A DNA stretch of 47,551 bases, from the NCBI GenBank assembly GCA_016861165.1, contig BOKV01000026.1, positions 1 through 47,551 of the forward strand. The letters are read 5' to 3'. A program made the translations under genes and the position numbers. The notes under the pieces are model-generated. The model searched no databases. It saw only the letters and a program-made list of their open reading frames with translations, and had not been told where the DNA came from. The first letter of the stretch is position 1. Each line of letters opens with the position of its first letter. Origin of the DNA: Alphaproteobacteria bacterium (GTDB taxonomy: Bacteria; Pseudomonadota; Alphaproteobacteria; Rhizobiales; Rhizobiaceae). Positions 7,777 to 19,037 of this stretch are shown in pieces.

Positions 7777-9064
7777 GCGCCCGATCGTCATCGGCGGCGG
7801 CCACCTCGTTGATCCCTCCCAGGGCATTGACGGCCCCGCCTCGCTGCTGATCGAGGCGGGTCGCGTCAGCGCCGTCCACCGCGGCGGCGACGATCCCGGC
7901 AGGCCGGACGGGGCCGTATGCATCGACGCCCGCGGCAGGCACGTGCTGCCCGGCCTCATCGACGCGCGTGTCCATGTCGGCGAACCGGGCGCCGAACACC
8001 GCGAGACAATCGCCTCGGCGAGCCGCGCGGCGGCCGCCGGCGGCGTCACCGGCTTCGTCATGATGCCGGACACCGATCCGGTCATCGACGACGCCGCCCT
8101 GGTCGACTATGTGCGCCGGCTGGCGCGCGACAGCGCCGTCGTCAACGTCTACCCGTCGGTGGCGGTGACCAAGGGCTTCGGCGGCGAGGCGCTGACCGAG
8201 CTGGGGCTGCTCAAGGAAGCCGGCGCCGTCATGGCGACGGAGGGCCGGCGTACCCTGCGCAACAATCTGACGCTGCGGCGCGCGCTCACCTATGCCCGCG
8301 ATTTCGGCCTGGTCGTCGCCATGGAGACCCACGATCCAGACCTGTCGGCCGGCGGCGTCATGAACGAGGGCCTGACCGCCACCCATCTCGGCCTGCCGGG
8401 CATCCCGCGCGAGGCGGAAGTGATCCCGCTCGAACGCGACCTGCGGCTCGCCGCACTCACCGGCAGCGCCTACCATGCCGCCAAGCTCTCGACCGCCGCT
8501 TCCGCCGCCGCCCTGAAATCGGCCAGGGCCGAGAGCGCGGCGGTGACCGCCGGCGTCTCGATCAACCATCTGAGCCTCAACGAAATCGATGTCGGCCGCT
8601 ATCGCACCTTCTTCCGGCTGTCGCCGCCCCTGCGCGCCGAGGAGGACCGCCAGGCCATGGTCGCGGCCGTGGCCGACGGCACCATCGACATCATCGTCTC
8701 CAGCCACGACCCGCAGGACGTCGACACCAAGCGACTGCCCTTCGCCGAGGCCGCCGATGGCGCCATCGGCCTGGAGACCCTGCTGGCGGCGGCCCTGCGG
8801 CTCTACCATGGCGGTGAGCTGTCGCTGTCGCGACTGGTCGAGTGCCTGTCCAAGCGGCCGGCCGAGATTTTCGGACTGCCCGGCGGCACGCTGCGGGCGG
8901 GCGCCGCAGCCGATCTCGTCGTCGCCGACCTCGACCTGCCCTGGGTGGTGAGCGAGGCCGACATCGTCTCCCGCTCCAAGAACACGCCGTTCGAAGGGGC
9001 CCGCTTCTCCGGCCGGGTGTTGCAAACCATGGTGGCGGGCAGCATAGTCCACAGCCTGGAATAG
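7769..9064 (+). CDS. Dihydroorotase-like protein lacking catalytic residues (PyrC'/PyrX type)
   Basis: This 431-residue protein aligns by eye with class I dihydroorotases (GLIDxx[38 protein letters not shown]). Several active-site positions are changed: the metal-binding HxH is R67-V-H69, the substrate Arg of the LREPG motif is G71, the aspartate of the FxDG motif is E158, the His of the HVSTA motif is K239, and the Asp of the TDHAPH motif is S312. It is therefore probably not an active dihydroorotase but a structural partner of the adjacent PyrB, as described for Pseudomonas PyrC'. A functional pyrC should be elsewhere. It overlaps pyrB by 8 bp and is followed by plsY after 8 bp. Confidence 0.85.
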   Translation: MAERPIVIGGGHLVDPSQGIDGPASLLIEAGRVSAVHRGGDDPGRPDGAVCIDARGRHVLPGLIDARVHVGEPGAEHRETIASASRAAAAGGVTGFVMMPDTDPVIDDAALVDYVRRLARDSAVVNVYPSVAVTKGFGGEALTELGLLKEAGAVMATEGRRTLRNNLTLRRALTYARDFGLVVAMETHDPDLSAGGVMNEGLTATHLGLPGIPREAEVIPLERDLRLAALTGSAYHAAKLSTAASAAALKSARAESAAVTAGVSINHLSLNEIDVGRYRTFFRLSPPLRAEEDRQAMVAAVADGTIDIIVSSHDPQDVDTKRLPFAEAADGAIGLETLLAAALRLYHGGELSLSRLVECLSKRPAEIFGLPGGTLRAGAAADLVVADLDLPWVVSEADIVSRSKNTPFEGARFSGRVLQTMVAGSIVHSLE

Positions 9065-9072
9065 AGGCGCCG

Positions 9073-9687
9073 ATGGAAGCGGTAACCGCATTGCTGCCGG
9101 GCTATTGGGGCATTATCGCCGCGCTCGCACTCGGCTACCTGCTCGGCTCGGTCCCGTTCGGCCTGCTGCTGACCCGCGCCGCCGGGCTGGGCGACGTGCG
9201 CGCCATCGGCTCGGGCAATATCGGCGCCACCAACGTGCTGCGTACCGGACACCGGGGGCTGGCGGCGGCGACTCTCATCCTCGACACACTCAAGGGCACC
9301 GCCGCGGTGCTTGCGGCTGCGCTGCTGGGGCCGCAGGCGGCCATCGCCGCCGGGCTTGCCGCCTTCCTCGGCCATTGCTTCCCGGTCTGGCTCGGTTTCA
9401 AGGGCGGCAAGGGTGTGGCGACCTTTCTTGGCATCCTGCTGGCGGTGTCGTGGCCGGCGGCGGTGGCATTTGCCGCCATCTGGCTCGCCGTCGCCCTCGC
9501 CACCCGCTATTCGTCGCTCGCGGCGCTGGTGGCCACCGCCGCGAGCCCGGCGATCCTCGCCTGGCTCGGCGCCGTGCCGCAGGCGGCGCTGTTCGTCGTG
9601 CTGGCGGTGATCGCGTGGTATCGCCACCGCCAGAACATCGCGCGTCTCCTGCGCGGGCAGGAGACGCGCATCGGCGCGAAAGGATAG
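9073..9687 (+). CDS. plsY: Acyl-phosphate:glycerol-3-phosphate acyltransferase PlsY
   Basis: PlsY is an inner-membrane enzyme that transfers an acyl group from acyl-phosphate to glycerol-3-phosphate, the first step of phospholipid synthesis. The protein has 204 residues and about five hydrophobic helices. The family motifs [12 protein letters not shown] (residues about 46-57), [18 protein letters not shown] (about 99-116) and a C-terminal RHRQNIARL segment are all visible. The start at 9073 sits 8 bp after the pyrC-like stop; the longer open frame upstream is inside that gene and is not coding. dprA follows after 6 bp, so pyrB to dprA probably form one transcript. Confidence 0.95.
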   Translation: MEAVTALLPGYWGIIAALALGYLLGSVPFGLLLTRAAGLGDVRAIGSGNIGATNVLRTGHRGLAAATLILDTLKGTAAVLAAALLGPQAAIAAGLAAFLGHCFPVWLGFKGGKGVATFLGILLAVSWPAAVAFAAIWLAVALATRYSSLAALVATAASPAILAWLGAVPQAALFVVLAVIAWYRHRQNIARLLRGQETRIGAKG

Positions 9688-9693
9688 GCCGCC

Positions 9694-10854
9694 ATGGAGA
9701 GCCGGCCGTCATCGTCGGGCAGGGGCAGGTTCGCGCTCACCGATGCGCAGCGGCTGGCCTGGCTGCGCCTGATCCGCTCCGACAATGTCGGCCCGGCCAC
9801 CTTCCGCGACCTCGTCAACCATTTCGGCTCGGCAACCGCCGCGCTCGATGCCCTGCCCGATCTCGCCCGCCGCGGCGGCGTGGCGGCGCGCATCCGCGTC
9901 GCCACCGAGGAGAAGGCGCGGCGCGAACTGGCGGCGGCCGAGCGCATCGGCGCCCGCTTCGTCGGCCTGGGCGAGCCGGACTACCCTGCCCTGCTGCGCG
10001 GCATCGACCATCCGCCGCCGCTCATCTGCCTGCGCGGCGACCTCCAGTCCGAGAGCGGGTCGCCGGTCGCCGTCGTCGGCGCCCGCAACGCCTCGATCAC
10101 CGGCCAGAAATTGGCCAACCGGCTCGCCGGCGAACTGGCCGAGCGCGGCCATCCCGTCGTCTCTGGCCTTGCCCGCGGCATCGACGCTGCGGCCCACCGG
10201 GCGGCGATCGAGCGCGGCACCATCGCCGTCTTCGCCGGCGGGCTCGACTGCCCGTTTCCGGAGGAGCATGCCGGGCTGGCCGAGGATATCGTGGCAGGCG
10301 GCGGTGCGCTCGTCAGCGAAATGCCGCTTGGCTGGCAGGCGCGCGCCAAGGACTTTCCGCGCCGCAACCGGCTGATCGCCGGCCTGTCGCTCGGCGTGCT
10401 TGTCGTCGAGGCGGCGCGCCGATCGGGCTCGCTGATCACCGCGCGGATCGCCAACGAGGCCGGCCGCTTCGTCTTCGCCGTCCCCGGCTCGCCACTCGAT
10501 CCGCGCGCCGACGGCACCAATCACCTGATCAAGCAGGGCGCGACGCTGGTGACGACGGTTGACGATATCGTCGACGTGCTGCGCCCGCTCGCCGGCGACG
10601 AGCCCCAGGCGCCGTTTCACGCCGGCGAAGACGACGACGATTGGACGCACGGGCAGCCCGCCGCGATTGCCGACCCCGACGAGATGGTGCGCGCCCGCAT
10701 CGTCGCCGCGCTCGGCCCGGCTCCCGTCGAGATCGACGACATTGTCCGCTTTACAGGCGCCAGCGTCGCCGAGGTTCAGCTTGTGCTGCTCGAACTCGAC
10801 CTCGCCCGCCGCCTGGCGCGCCATCCCGGCGGCCGCGTTTCGCTGTTGCTGTAG
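9694..10854 (+). CDS. dprA: DNA-processing protein DprA
   Basis: DprA binds incoming single-stranded DNA and loads RecA during transformation; many bacteria not known to be competent keep it. The 386-residue protein has an N-terminal helical region (LRLIRSDNVGPATFRDLVNHFG), a Rossmann-like core (VVGARNASITG, VSGLARGIDAAAHRAAI, FAGGLDCPFPEEH, PRRNRLIAGLS, EAARRSGSLITAR, PGSPLDPRADGTN at residues about 125-285) and a C-terminal winged-helix domain (residues about 325-386, IDDIVRFTGASVAEVQLVLLEL). It is complete and sits last in the pyrB-plsY run. Its stop is 3 bp from the stop of the small convergent gene that follows. Confidence 0.95.
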   Translation: MESRPSSSGRGRFALTDAQRLAWLRLIRSDNVGPATFRDLVNHFGSATAALDALPDLARRGGVAARIRVATEEKARRELAAAERIGARFVGLGEPDYPALLRGIDHPPPLICLRGDLQSESGSPVAVVGARNASITGQKLANRLAGELAERGHPVVSGLARGIDAAAHRAAIERGTIAVFAGGLDCPFPEEHAGLAEDIVAGGGALVSEMPLGWQARAKDFPRRNRLIAGLSLGVLVVEAARRSGSLITARIANEAGRFVFAVPGSPLDPRADGTNHLIKQGATLVTTVDDIVDVLRPLAGDEPQAPFHAGEDDDDWTHGQPAAIADPDEMVRARIVAALGPAPVEIDDIVRFTGASVAEVQLVLLELDLARRLARHPGGRVSLLL

Positions 10855-10857
10855 CCG

Positions 10858-11103
10858 TCAGCGCCCGCCCATCAGCTCGTGCCTTAGCTCGTGCAGCTTC
10901 ACCACCTCGGCCGCCTCGATCAACGACATTTCCAGGAGATAGGCGAGCATCGGTGCCTCGGTGTCGACGGCAAGCACCCGCAGTTCGACCAGCATCTGGT
11001 GGATGTAGTCGAGCCGCTCGCGCCTGGCCTCACCTGCCTCAGGCCCGGCCGCTGCCCGTTGCGTCATTGCAGCTGGCATTCGTGGTGCGGATTCTGCATT
11101 CAT
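10858..11103 (-). CDS. Small conserved hypothetical protein, helical
   Basis: I place the start at the ATG at 11103, giving 81 residues; a later ATG (11067) is also possible and an upstream frame to 11163 looks non-coding. The C-terminal half, from about residue 30, is strongly helical and amphipathic (ERLDYIHQMLVELRVLAVDT, MLAYLLEMSLIEAAEVVKL). I recall similar short proteins with a YIxxMLxELRxxA...MLAYLIEMA pattern in Rhizobiales genomes, but know no function. It converges on dprA and is divergent from topA; the AT-rich tract at 11159-11220 is in its upstream region. Confidence 0.6.
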   Translation of the reverse strand: MNAESAPRMPAAMTQRAAAGPEAGEARRERLDYIHQMLVELRVLAVDTEAPMLAYLLEMSLIEAAEVVKLHELRHELMGGR

Positions 11104-11158
11104 GAATTGGCACGTCACCTGGTTTGTCGCCCGGCTCCCGCTTGGGCAGGGCAGAGTG

Positions 11159-11220
11159 CGCAATATACGATAAGTTGTCTATTGCATGCAACAGTCGTAT
11201 AAGTTGTATTGCGTTGTATC
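11159..11220. promoter_or_regulatory. AT-rich intergenic tract with direct repeats and a palindrome
   Basis: In the gap between the small hypothetical gene and topA, ATAAGTTGT occurs at 11170 and again at 11199 (29 bp apart), each followed by a TATTGC-like sequence, and TTGCATGCAA (11182-11191) is a perfect palindrome between them. The base composition differs sharply from the flanks. It is a good candidate for promoter or operator elements of the divergent genes; no regulator can be named. Confidence 0.45.
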
Positions 11221-11377
11221 CCGCCAACGCGTGCTCCCTTGTCGCGCGGGACTTGACGCGGCCGGCCCCAGCCGCCAATTCATGGGGGTTCGGTTCGGGA
11301 TGGCCGGCGGCGGCCCAGGTCACTTCCAATCTCCCAGCCATTGATCGACTTCAGTTCCGCACGCATCGGGAAATTGC

Positions 11378-13912
<2,535 letters not shown>

Positions 13913-16192
13913 ATGGCAAGGAGAACGACCGCCCGGAACACCGCCCGAGCGATGCCCAGCCGGGAAGCCGTGCTCGCCTTCATCGCCGACAATCCGGGGA
14001 GCGCCGGCAAGCGCGAGATCGTCCGCGCCTTCGGCCTGTCGGGTGGCGACAAGATCGAGCTGAAGGCGATGCTGAAGGACCTGGCCGAGGAAGGGCTCAT
14101 CGAGAAGCGCGGACGCAGGATGATGCGCGCCGGCGACCTGCCGCGCGTCGGCGTGCTCGACATCACCGAGCGCGATTCCGGCGGCGGCCTGATCGGCCGG
14201 CCGGTCGCCTGGGACGAGATCGCCGACGGCGTCGCGCCGCGGGTCGCGATCCGCCCGCCAGGCGGCCGCAAGCCGGTCGTCGCCGGCCTCGGCGACCGCG
14301 TGCTCGCCCGCCTCGACCGCGTCGAGGATGCCGACACGCCCTATTGCGCGCGGGTAATGAAGGTCATCGACAAGCGCAAGGACTCCGTCCTCGGCATCCT
14401 GCGCGTCGACGGCCGCTCCGTCCGTCTCGAGCCGGTGCAGAAGCGCCGCGAGGAGGTCGCACTGACGCTTCAGGACATCGGCGAGGCCCGCAACGGGGAT
14501 CTGGTCGAGGTCCAGGTTTCCCGCGTCGGGCGCCATGGCCCGAAGCGCGGGCGCGTCGTCGCCGTCATCGGTTCGATGGCCTCCGAGCAGGCCGTATCGA
14601 TGATCGCCATCCACGCGCTCGGCATTCCGCACGTCTTTCCGGAGGTCGTTCTGGCCGAGGCCGGCGGGGCCCGCCCGATCGAGCCGTCGCAGGCCGGGGC
14701 CAGCCACGAGGACTGGCGTGCCCTACCGCTTGTTACCATCGATCCGGCCGACGCCAAGGACCATGACGACGCCATCCACGCCGCGCCCGATCCCGATCTG
14801 CCCGGCGGCCACGTCGTCACCGTCGCCATCGCCGATGTCGCCTGGTACGTGCGCCCCGGCACGGCCATGGACCGCGAGGCGCTGAAGCGCGGCAATTCGG
14901 TCTATTTCCCCGACCGGGTGGTGCCGATGCTGCCCGAACGCATCTCCAACGATCTGTGTTCGCTCCGGCAGGGCGAAGACCGGCCGGCGCTCGCCGTTCG
15001 AATGTGGTTCGATGCCGACGGCCGCAAGCGCCGTCATGCCTTCCATCGTGTCGTCATGCGCAGCCATGCGCGGCTTGCCTACCCCCAGGCGCAGGCCGCC
15101 ATCGACGGCCGGCCGGACGCAACCACGGCCCCCATCCTTGGCGACGTGCTGGAACCGCTATGGGCGGCCTGGCGCTGCCTGCACCGCGGCCGCCAGGCAC
15201 GCGAGCCGCTGGAACTCGATCTGCCCGAGCGCAAGATCATGCTGAAGGCGGACGGCACGGTCGAGCGCGTCGTCGTGCCCGACCGCCTCGACGCCCACCG
15301 GCTGATCGAGGAATTCATGATCCAGGCCAATGTCTCGGCCGCAGAGACGCTGGAAAAGCGCCGTCAGCGCCTGCTCTACCGCATCCACGACGCGCCGTCG
15401 CTCGCCAAGCTCGAATCGCTCAGGGAATTCCTACGCACCATGAACCTTTCGCTCGCCCGCGCCGGCAACCTGCGCGCCGCCCATTTCAACCGCGTGCTCG
15501 AAAGCGTGGCGACGAGCGACCGCGAGGAGCTGGTCAGTCAGGTCGTCCTGCGCTCGCAGTCCCAGGCCGAATATTCGCCCGACAATATCGGCCATTTCGG
15601 CCTGAACCTGATGCGCTACGCCCACTTCACCTCGCCGATCCGCCGCTATGCCGACCTCATCGTCCACCGCGCGCTGATCGCGGCGCTGAAGCTCGGCCAG
15701 GGCGGCATCACCGGGGCCGAGGAAGAGCGCCTCGACATCATCGGCGCCGACATCTCGCTGGCCGAGCGACGCGCCATGCAGGCCGAGCGCGACACCATCG
15801 ACCGGCTGATCGCCATCCATCTCGCCGAGCGCGTCGGCGATCGCTTCGACGGCCGCATCACCGGGGTGACCAAGGCGGGGCTGTTTGTCACGCTTGCGCA
15901 AACCGGCGCGGACGGCTTTATACCGATCTCGATGATCGGCGACGACTATTTCCGCTTCGACGAGGCGAGCTACGCGCTCATCGGCTCGGCGAGCGGCGAG
16001 GTCTACCAGATGGGGCAGGCCGTCGAAGTGAGGCTTGCCGAGGTCCAGCCGATGGCCGGAGCGCTGCGTTTCGACATGCTGAGCCGGGGAACGCGCGGCG
16101 GTCCACGGTCGGCCGCCGGCATCAGGCGCCGACCGGACCGGGCGAGGCCCCCCGCGCCCAGGCGGCCTGTCCGGCGCGGAAAGGGAAAGTGA
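13913..16192 (+). CDS. rnr: Ribonuclease R
   Basis: RNase R is a processive 3'-5' exoribonuclease able to degrade structured RNA. The 759-residue protein begins with a helix-turn-helix-like segment (VRAFGLSGGDKIELKAMLKDL), followed by cold-shock domains, the RNB catalytic domain with the metal-binding DPADAKDHDDAIH motif near residue 285 and the HFTSPIRRYADLIVHR motif near residue 575, then an S1 domain (FDGRITGVTKAGLFVTL) and a basic tail. Its ATG immediately follows the topA TGA without any gap, so it depends on topA for translation initiation or uses sequence within topA as a ribosome binding site. DUF983 follows 2 bp later. Confidence 0.96.
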   Translation: MARRTTARNTARAMPSREAVLAFIADNPGSAGKREIVRAFGLSGGDKIELKAMLKDLAEEGLIEKRGRRMMRAGDLPRVGVLDITERDSGGGLIGRPVAWDEIADGVAPRVAIRPPGGRKPVVAGLGDRVLARLDRVEDADTPYCARVMKVIDKRKDSVLGILRVDGRSVRLEPVQKRREEVALTLQDIGEARNGDLVEVQVSRVGRHGPKRGRVVAVIGSMASEQAVSMIAIHALGIPHVFPEVVLAEAGGARPIEPSQAGASHEDWRALPLVTIDPADAKDHDDAIHAAPDPDLPGGHVVTVAIADVAWYVRPGTAMDREALKRGNSVYFPDRVVPMLPERISNDLCSLRQGEDRPALAVRMWFDADGRKRRHAFHRVVMRSHARLAYPQAQAAIDGRPDATTAPILGDVLEPLWAAWRCLHRGRQAREPLELDLPERKIMLKADGTVERVVVPDRLDAHRLIEEFMIQANVSAAETLEKRRQRLLYRIHDAPSLAKLESLREFLRTMNLSLARAGNLRAAHFNRVLESVATSDREELVSQVVLRSQSQAEYSPDNIGHFGLNLMRYAHFTSPIRRYADLIVHRALIAALKLGQGGITGAEEERLDIIGADISLAERRAMQAERDTIDRLIAIHLAERVGDRFDGRITGVTKAGLFVTLAQTGADGFIPISMIGDDYFRFDEASYALIGSASGEVYQMGQAVEVRLAEVQPMAGALRFDMLSRGTRGGPRSAAGIRRRPDRARPPAPRRPVRRGKGK

Positions 16193-16194
16193 CC

Positions 16195-16608
16195 ATGCGG
16201 ACCGGCGACGACCTGATTGTTCTCGGCTCCGGCGTCGAGCCGGCGCGACCTGTCGTCCGCTCGGTCCTGCGCGGAGCCCGCGGCACCTGCCCGGCCTGCG
16301 GCCGCGGAGCATTGTTTTCGCGCCTGCTGACGACCGTGCCCGCCTGCCCGGCCTGTGGCGAGGAACTGCACCACCATCGCGCCGACGATCTGCCGGCCTA
16401 TCTCAACATCCTTGTCACTGGCCATGTCGTCGTCGGCACGATGATGGTGGCGATGACCTTCGAACTGCTGCCGCTGTGGACGCTGACCGCCCTCACGGTC
16501 GCCCTCGCGGTCACGGCCGCCTTCGCGCTGATGCGGCCGCTCAAGGGCATGGTGGTCGCCGCCCAATGGGCGCTCGGCATGCACGGCTTCGGCGGACACG
16601 ATGACTGA
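16195..16608 (+). CDS. DUF983 family membrane protein
   Basis: This 137-residue protein has two CxxC pairs near residues 32-55 (TCPACGRG and ACPACGEE), a probable zinc ribbon, followed by a DLPAYLNILVTGH motif and two membrane helices (VVGTMMVAMTFELLPLW, LTVALAVTAAFALM). This layout is that of DUF983 proteins, which in Alphaproteobacteria commonly follow rnr; function is unknown. The start at 16195 lies 2 bp after the rnr stop, with AAGGGAAAG as ribosome binding site inside the rnr end. It overlaps the NUDIX gene by 8 bp. Confidence 0.88.
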   Translation: MRTGDDLIVLGSGVEPARPVVRSVLRGARGTCPACGRGALFSRLLTTVPACPACGEELHHHRADDLPAYLNILVTGHVVVGTMMVAMTFELLPLWTLTALTVALAVTAAFALMRPLKGMVVAAQWALGMHGFGGHDD

Positions 16609-17398
16609 CGGAACCGGCGAGGAGCCGCGGCTGGCGGCGGAGCTTGAGCGCATCCGCGCGATCATCCGCTCGCCGCGCCTGCGCGACGAGCGTGCCCGCC
16701 TGCGCCGGCCGGGCGGCGCCGTGCGCCCGCGCGACGCCGCCACCATCATCATCGTCGACGGCAGTCCCGGCCGTCAGCGCATCCTGATGGGCAAGCGCAA
16801 TCGCGCGCTCGCCTTCATGCCCGGCGCCCTGGTCTTTCCCGGCGGTTCGGTCGACCGCGGCGACGCTGCCGTCCCCTCCGCCGACGTCCTCCACCCCGAC
16901 ACCGAGCGCCGCATCATCGCCAATCTGCGCGGGCGGCCGAGCCGGCGGCGCGCCCGCGGCTTGGCCATGGCCGCCATCCGCGAACTGGGCGAGGAGACCG
17001 GCCTGCTGGTCGGCGAGCACGGTCTGGCCGACCTGCCGTCGGGAACCTGGGCGGCATTCGGCGAGCACGGCCTGGTCCCGGCGATCGGCCGCCTGTCGCT
17101 GCTGTCACGCGCGATCACCCCGCCCGGCATGCCGCGGCGGTTCGACACCTGGTTCTTCGTTGTCGGCTCCGAAGCCATCGGCCACCAGCCGACCGACGGC
17201 TTCAGGCCGAGCGGCGAACTGGAGGAACTGGCCTGGCTGACACCGGAAGAGGCCATCGCCGGCGCCACGCGCGAGATCACCCGCGTCATGATCGTCGAGC
17301 TCATGCACCGGCTAGAGCGCGACCCCGGGCTTGACCCGGGCTATCCGGCGCCCTTCTACCGTGCCGTCAGGAACCGGTTTCACAAGGATATCATCTGA
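16601..17398 (+). CDS. NUDIX hydrolase
   Basis: The 265-residue protein has a strand GALVFPGGSVDRGD (about residue 75) followed, after an insertion of roughly 30 residues, by AAIRELGEETGLLVG (about residue 125), together forming an expanded Nudix box with the REx2EE metal-binding core. Nudix enzymes cleave nucleoside diphosphates linked to another moiety; the long insertion is typical of the NUDT8/19-like group possibly acting on CoA or acyl-CoA, which is inference. It overlaps DUF983 by 8 bp. Near the 3' end the coding sequence contains the inverted repeat CCCGGG-CTTGA-CCCGGG, giving the peptide DPGLDPGY. Confidence 0.87.
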   Translation: MTDGTGEEPRLAAELERIRAIIRSPRLRDERARLRRPGGAVRPRDAATIIIVDGSPGRQRILMGKRNRALAFMPGALVFPGGSVDRGDAAVPSADVLHPDTERRIIANLRGRPSRRRARGLAMAAIRELGEETGLLVGEHGLADLPSGTWAAFGEHGLVPAIGRLSLLSRAITPPGMPRRFDTWFFVVGSEAIGHQPTDGFRPSGELEELAWLTPEEAIAGATREITRVMIVELMHRLERDPGLDPGYPAPFYRAVRNRFHKDII

Positions 17399-17437
17399 GG
17401 CGGCGGCCCGGCCCGCCGACGCCTCGTGGAGCGCCCG

Positions 17438-18634
17438 ATGCAGACCGCCGAGCAGGCCTTTGGTGTGCCGGTCAAGGGGCCGGCCAGGATCGACAAGCCG
17501 GCTGTCATCGCAGCGATCGCCACCATCACCGCGGTCGGCGTCGCCATCGGGCTGTCCTTCCCGCTCCTGTCGATCCTGCTCGAGCAGCGTGGCTATTCCT
17601 CCACCCTGATCGGCGCCAACACGGCCATGGCCGGGCTCGCCTCGATCCTCACCGTGCCGTTCGTCAACCCGCTGGCGCGCCGCATCGGCCTCGTCAACAC
17701 GCTGGCGCTCGCCGCCGTCCTGGCCGCCGTCAGCCTGATGGGCTTCTACTTCTTTTCCCACATGCTTGCCTGGTTCGGCCTGCGCATCGTCTTCCACGGC
17801 GCCATCACCACCTCCTTCGTGCTGAGCGAGTTCTGGATCAACAGCTCGGCCCCGGACCGGAAGCGTGGCCTGGTGCTCGGCATCTACGCGACCGTGCTGA
17901 GCATCGGTTTCGCCGCCGGTCCGGCGATCCTGGCGACAATCGGCAGCCGCGGCATCCTGCCCTTCGCCGTCGGCGCGGCGATCATCGCCATATCGATTCT
18001 GCCGGCGCTGATGGCGCGCGGCCGCCAGCCCCGCACCGACGGGAGGCCGCAGTCGCATTCGGTGCTGCGCTACCTGCGGCTTGTGCCGTTCGCCACCGCC
18101 GCCGCCCTGGTCTTCGGCGCGGTCGAGCAGGCCGGCCTCGCCCTGTTCCCCGTCTACGGCGCGCGCAACGGCTTCGACGAGCGCGACGTGGCGCTGCTCC
18201 TCATGGTGCTGGCGCTCGGCAACGTGATGCTGCAGATCCCGCTCGGCATGATGTCGGACCGGATGCGCGATCGCCGGCTGCTGCTGTTTGCCTGCGCGCT
18301 GGTCGGCGCCGTCGGTGTCGCCATCCTGCCGGCCTTCGTCGACAATGTCCCGGTGCTGACTGTCGGCATCTTCATCTGGGGCGGGGTGACCGCCGGCATG
18401 TACACGGTCGGCCTTGCCCATCTTGGCGCGCGCCTGTCCGGCGCCGATCTCGCCCAGGCCAACGCCGCCTTCATCCTGTGCTACGCCATCGGCATGGTGC
18501 TCGGGCCGCAGTTTGCCGGCGTCGTCATGGATATCGACGATCCCGACGGCTTCGCCTGGGCGCTGTGTGCCATGTTCTCGGCCTATCTGCTGATGGGGCT
18601 GGTGCGCTTCGCGACCACGGCGCGGCGCGGCTGA
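17438..18634 (+). CDS. Major facilitator superfamily transporter
   Basis: I prefer the ATG at 17438, which has GGAG about 7 nt upstream, over the in-frame GTG at 17426; the protein is then 398 residues. It contains about 12 hydrophobic helices, a first inter-helix region GYSSTLIGANTAMAG and the second-half motif GMMSDRMRDRR typical of MFS proteins. It resembles the YcaD/UMF group of drug or metabolite exporters. The substrate cannot be read from the sequence. It begins 39 bp after the NUDIX stop on the same strand and could be the last gene of the topA-rnr transcript. Confidence 0.85.
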   Translation: MQTAEQAFGVPVKGPARIDKPAVIAAIATITAVGVAIGLSFPLLSILLEQRGYSSTLIGANTAMAGLASILTVPFVNPLARRIGLVNTLALAAVLAAVSLMGFYFFSHMLAWFGLRIVFHGAITTSFVLSEFWINSSAPDRKRGLVLGIYATVLSIGFAAGPAILATIGSRGILPFAVGAAIIAISILPALMARGRQPRTDGRPQSHSVLRYLRLVPFATAAALVFGAVEQAGLALFPVYGARNGFDERDVALLLMVLALGNVMLQIPLGMMSDRMRDRRLLLFACALVGAVGVAILPAFVDNVPVLTVGIFIWGGVTAGMYTVGLAHLGARLSGADLAQANAAFILCYAIGMVLGPQFAGVVMDIDDPDGFAWALCAMFSAYLLMGLVRFATTARRG

Positions 18635-18689
18635 GGCAAGCAATGCCGTTCCGCTCGGTTTTCAGCTCGATTTCAGCTAGGGCCGAGGC

Positions 18690-18717
18690 TTGACAAAGGC
18701 GCGGCCATGCGTAGGTT
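18690..18717 (+). promoter_or_regulatory. Predicted promoter of rpmG
   Basis: TTGACA (18690-18695), a perfect -35, is followed after 16 bp by TAGGTT (18712-18717). A transcript from here would have an approximately 85-nt leader before rpmG. The -10 is only moderate. Confidence 0.45.
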
Positions 18718-18809
18718 GCCGGCCCAATGCGGGCCTACGGTGGTCCGGACCGGCGCGCGCCGCGACAGGCGGCATCAGCGCGCGACCTGTTTCTTAGGGA
18801 ACCCCAGCG

Positions 18810-18977
18810 ATGGCCAAGGCCACCACGATCAAGATCAAGCTCGAAAGCACCGCCGACACCGGCTTTTTCTACGTCACCAAGAAGAACAGCCGGACGATGA
18901 CCGAGAAGATGGTCAAGCGCAAATACGACCCGGTCGCCAAGAAGCACGTCGACTTCAAGGAAACCAAGATCAAATAG
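18810..18977 (+). CDS. rpmG: 50S ribosomal protein L33
   Basis: This 55-residue protein reads [20 protein letters not shown] and ends in DFKETKIK, matching bacterial L33 over its whole length. It lacks the CxxC pairs of the zinc-binding paralogue, so it is the zinc-independent form. A ribosome binding site AGGGA lies about 12 nt upstream of the ATG. It has its own predicted promoter and a strong terminator just downstream, so it is probably monocistronic. It was not evident as the longest frame because open frames in other phases overlap it. Confidence 0.95.
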   Translation: MAKATTIKIKLESTADTGFFYVTKKNSRTMTEKMVKRKYDPVAKKHVDFKETKIK

Positions 18978-19006
18978 TCGGGTCGTCCGGGCCGTTGCAC
19001 CGCGCC

Positions 19007-19037
19007 GGGCCGCCCGCAGGGGCGGCCCTTGCTTTTG
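19007..19037 (+). terminator. Rho-independent terminator of rpmG
   Basis: GGGCCGCCC (19007-19015) and GGGCGGCCC (19020-19028) form a perfect 9-bp GC stem with a 4-nt loop, followed by TTGCTTTT. It starts 30 nt after the rpmG stop. Confidence 0.85.
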
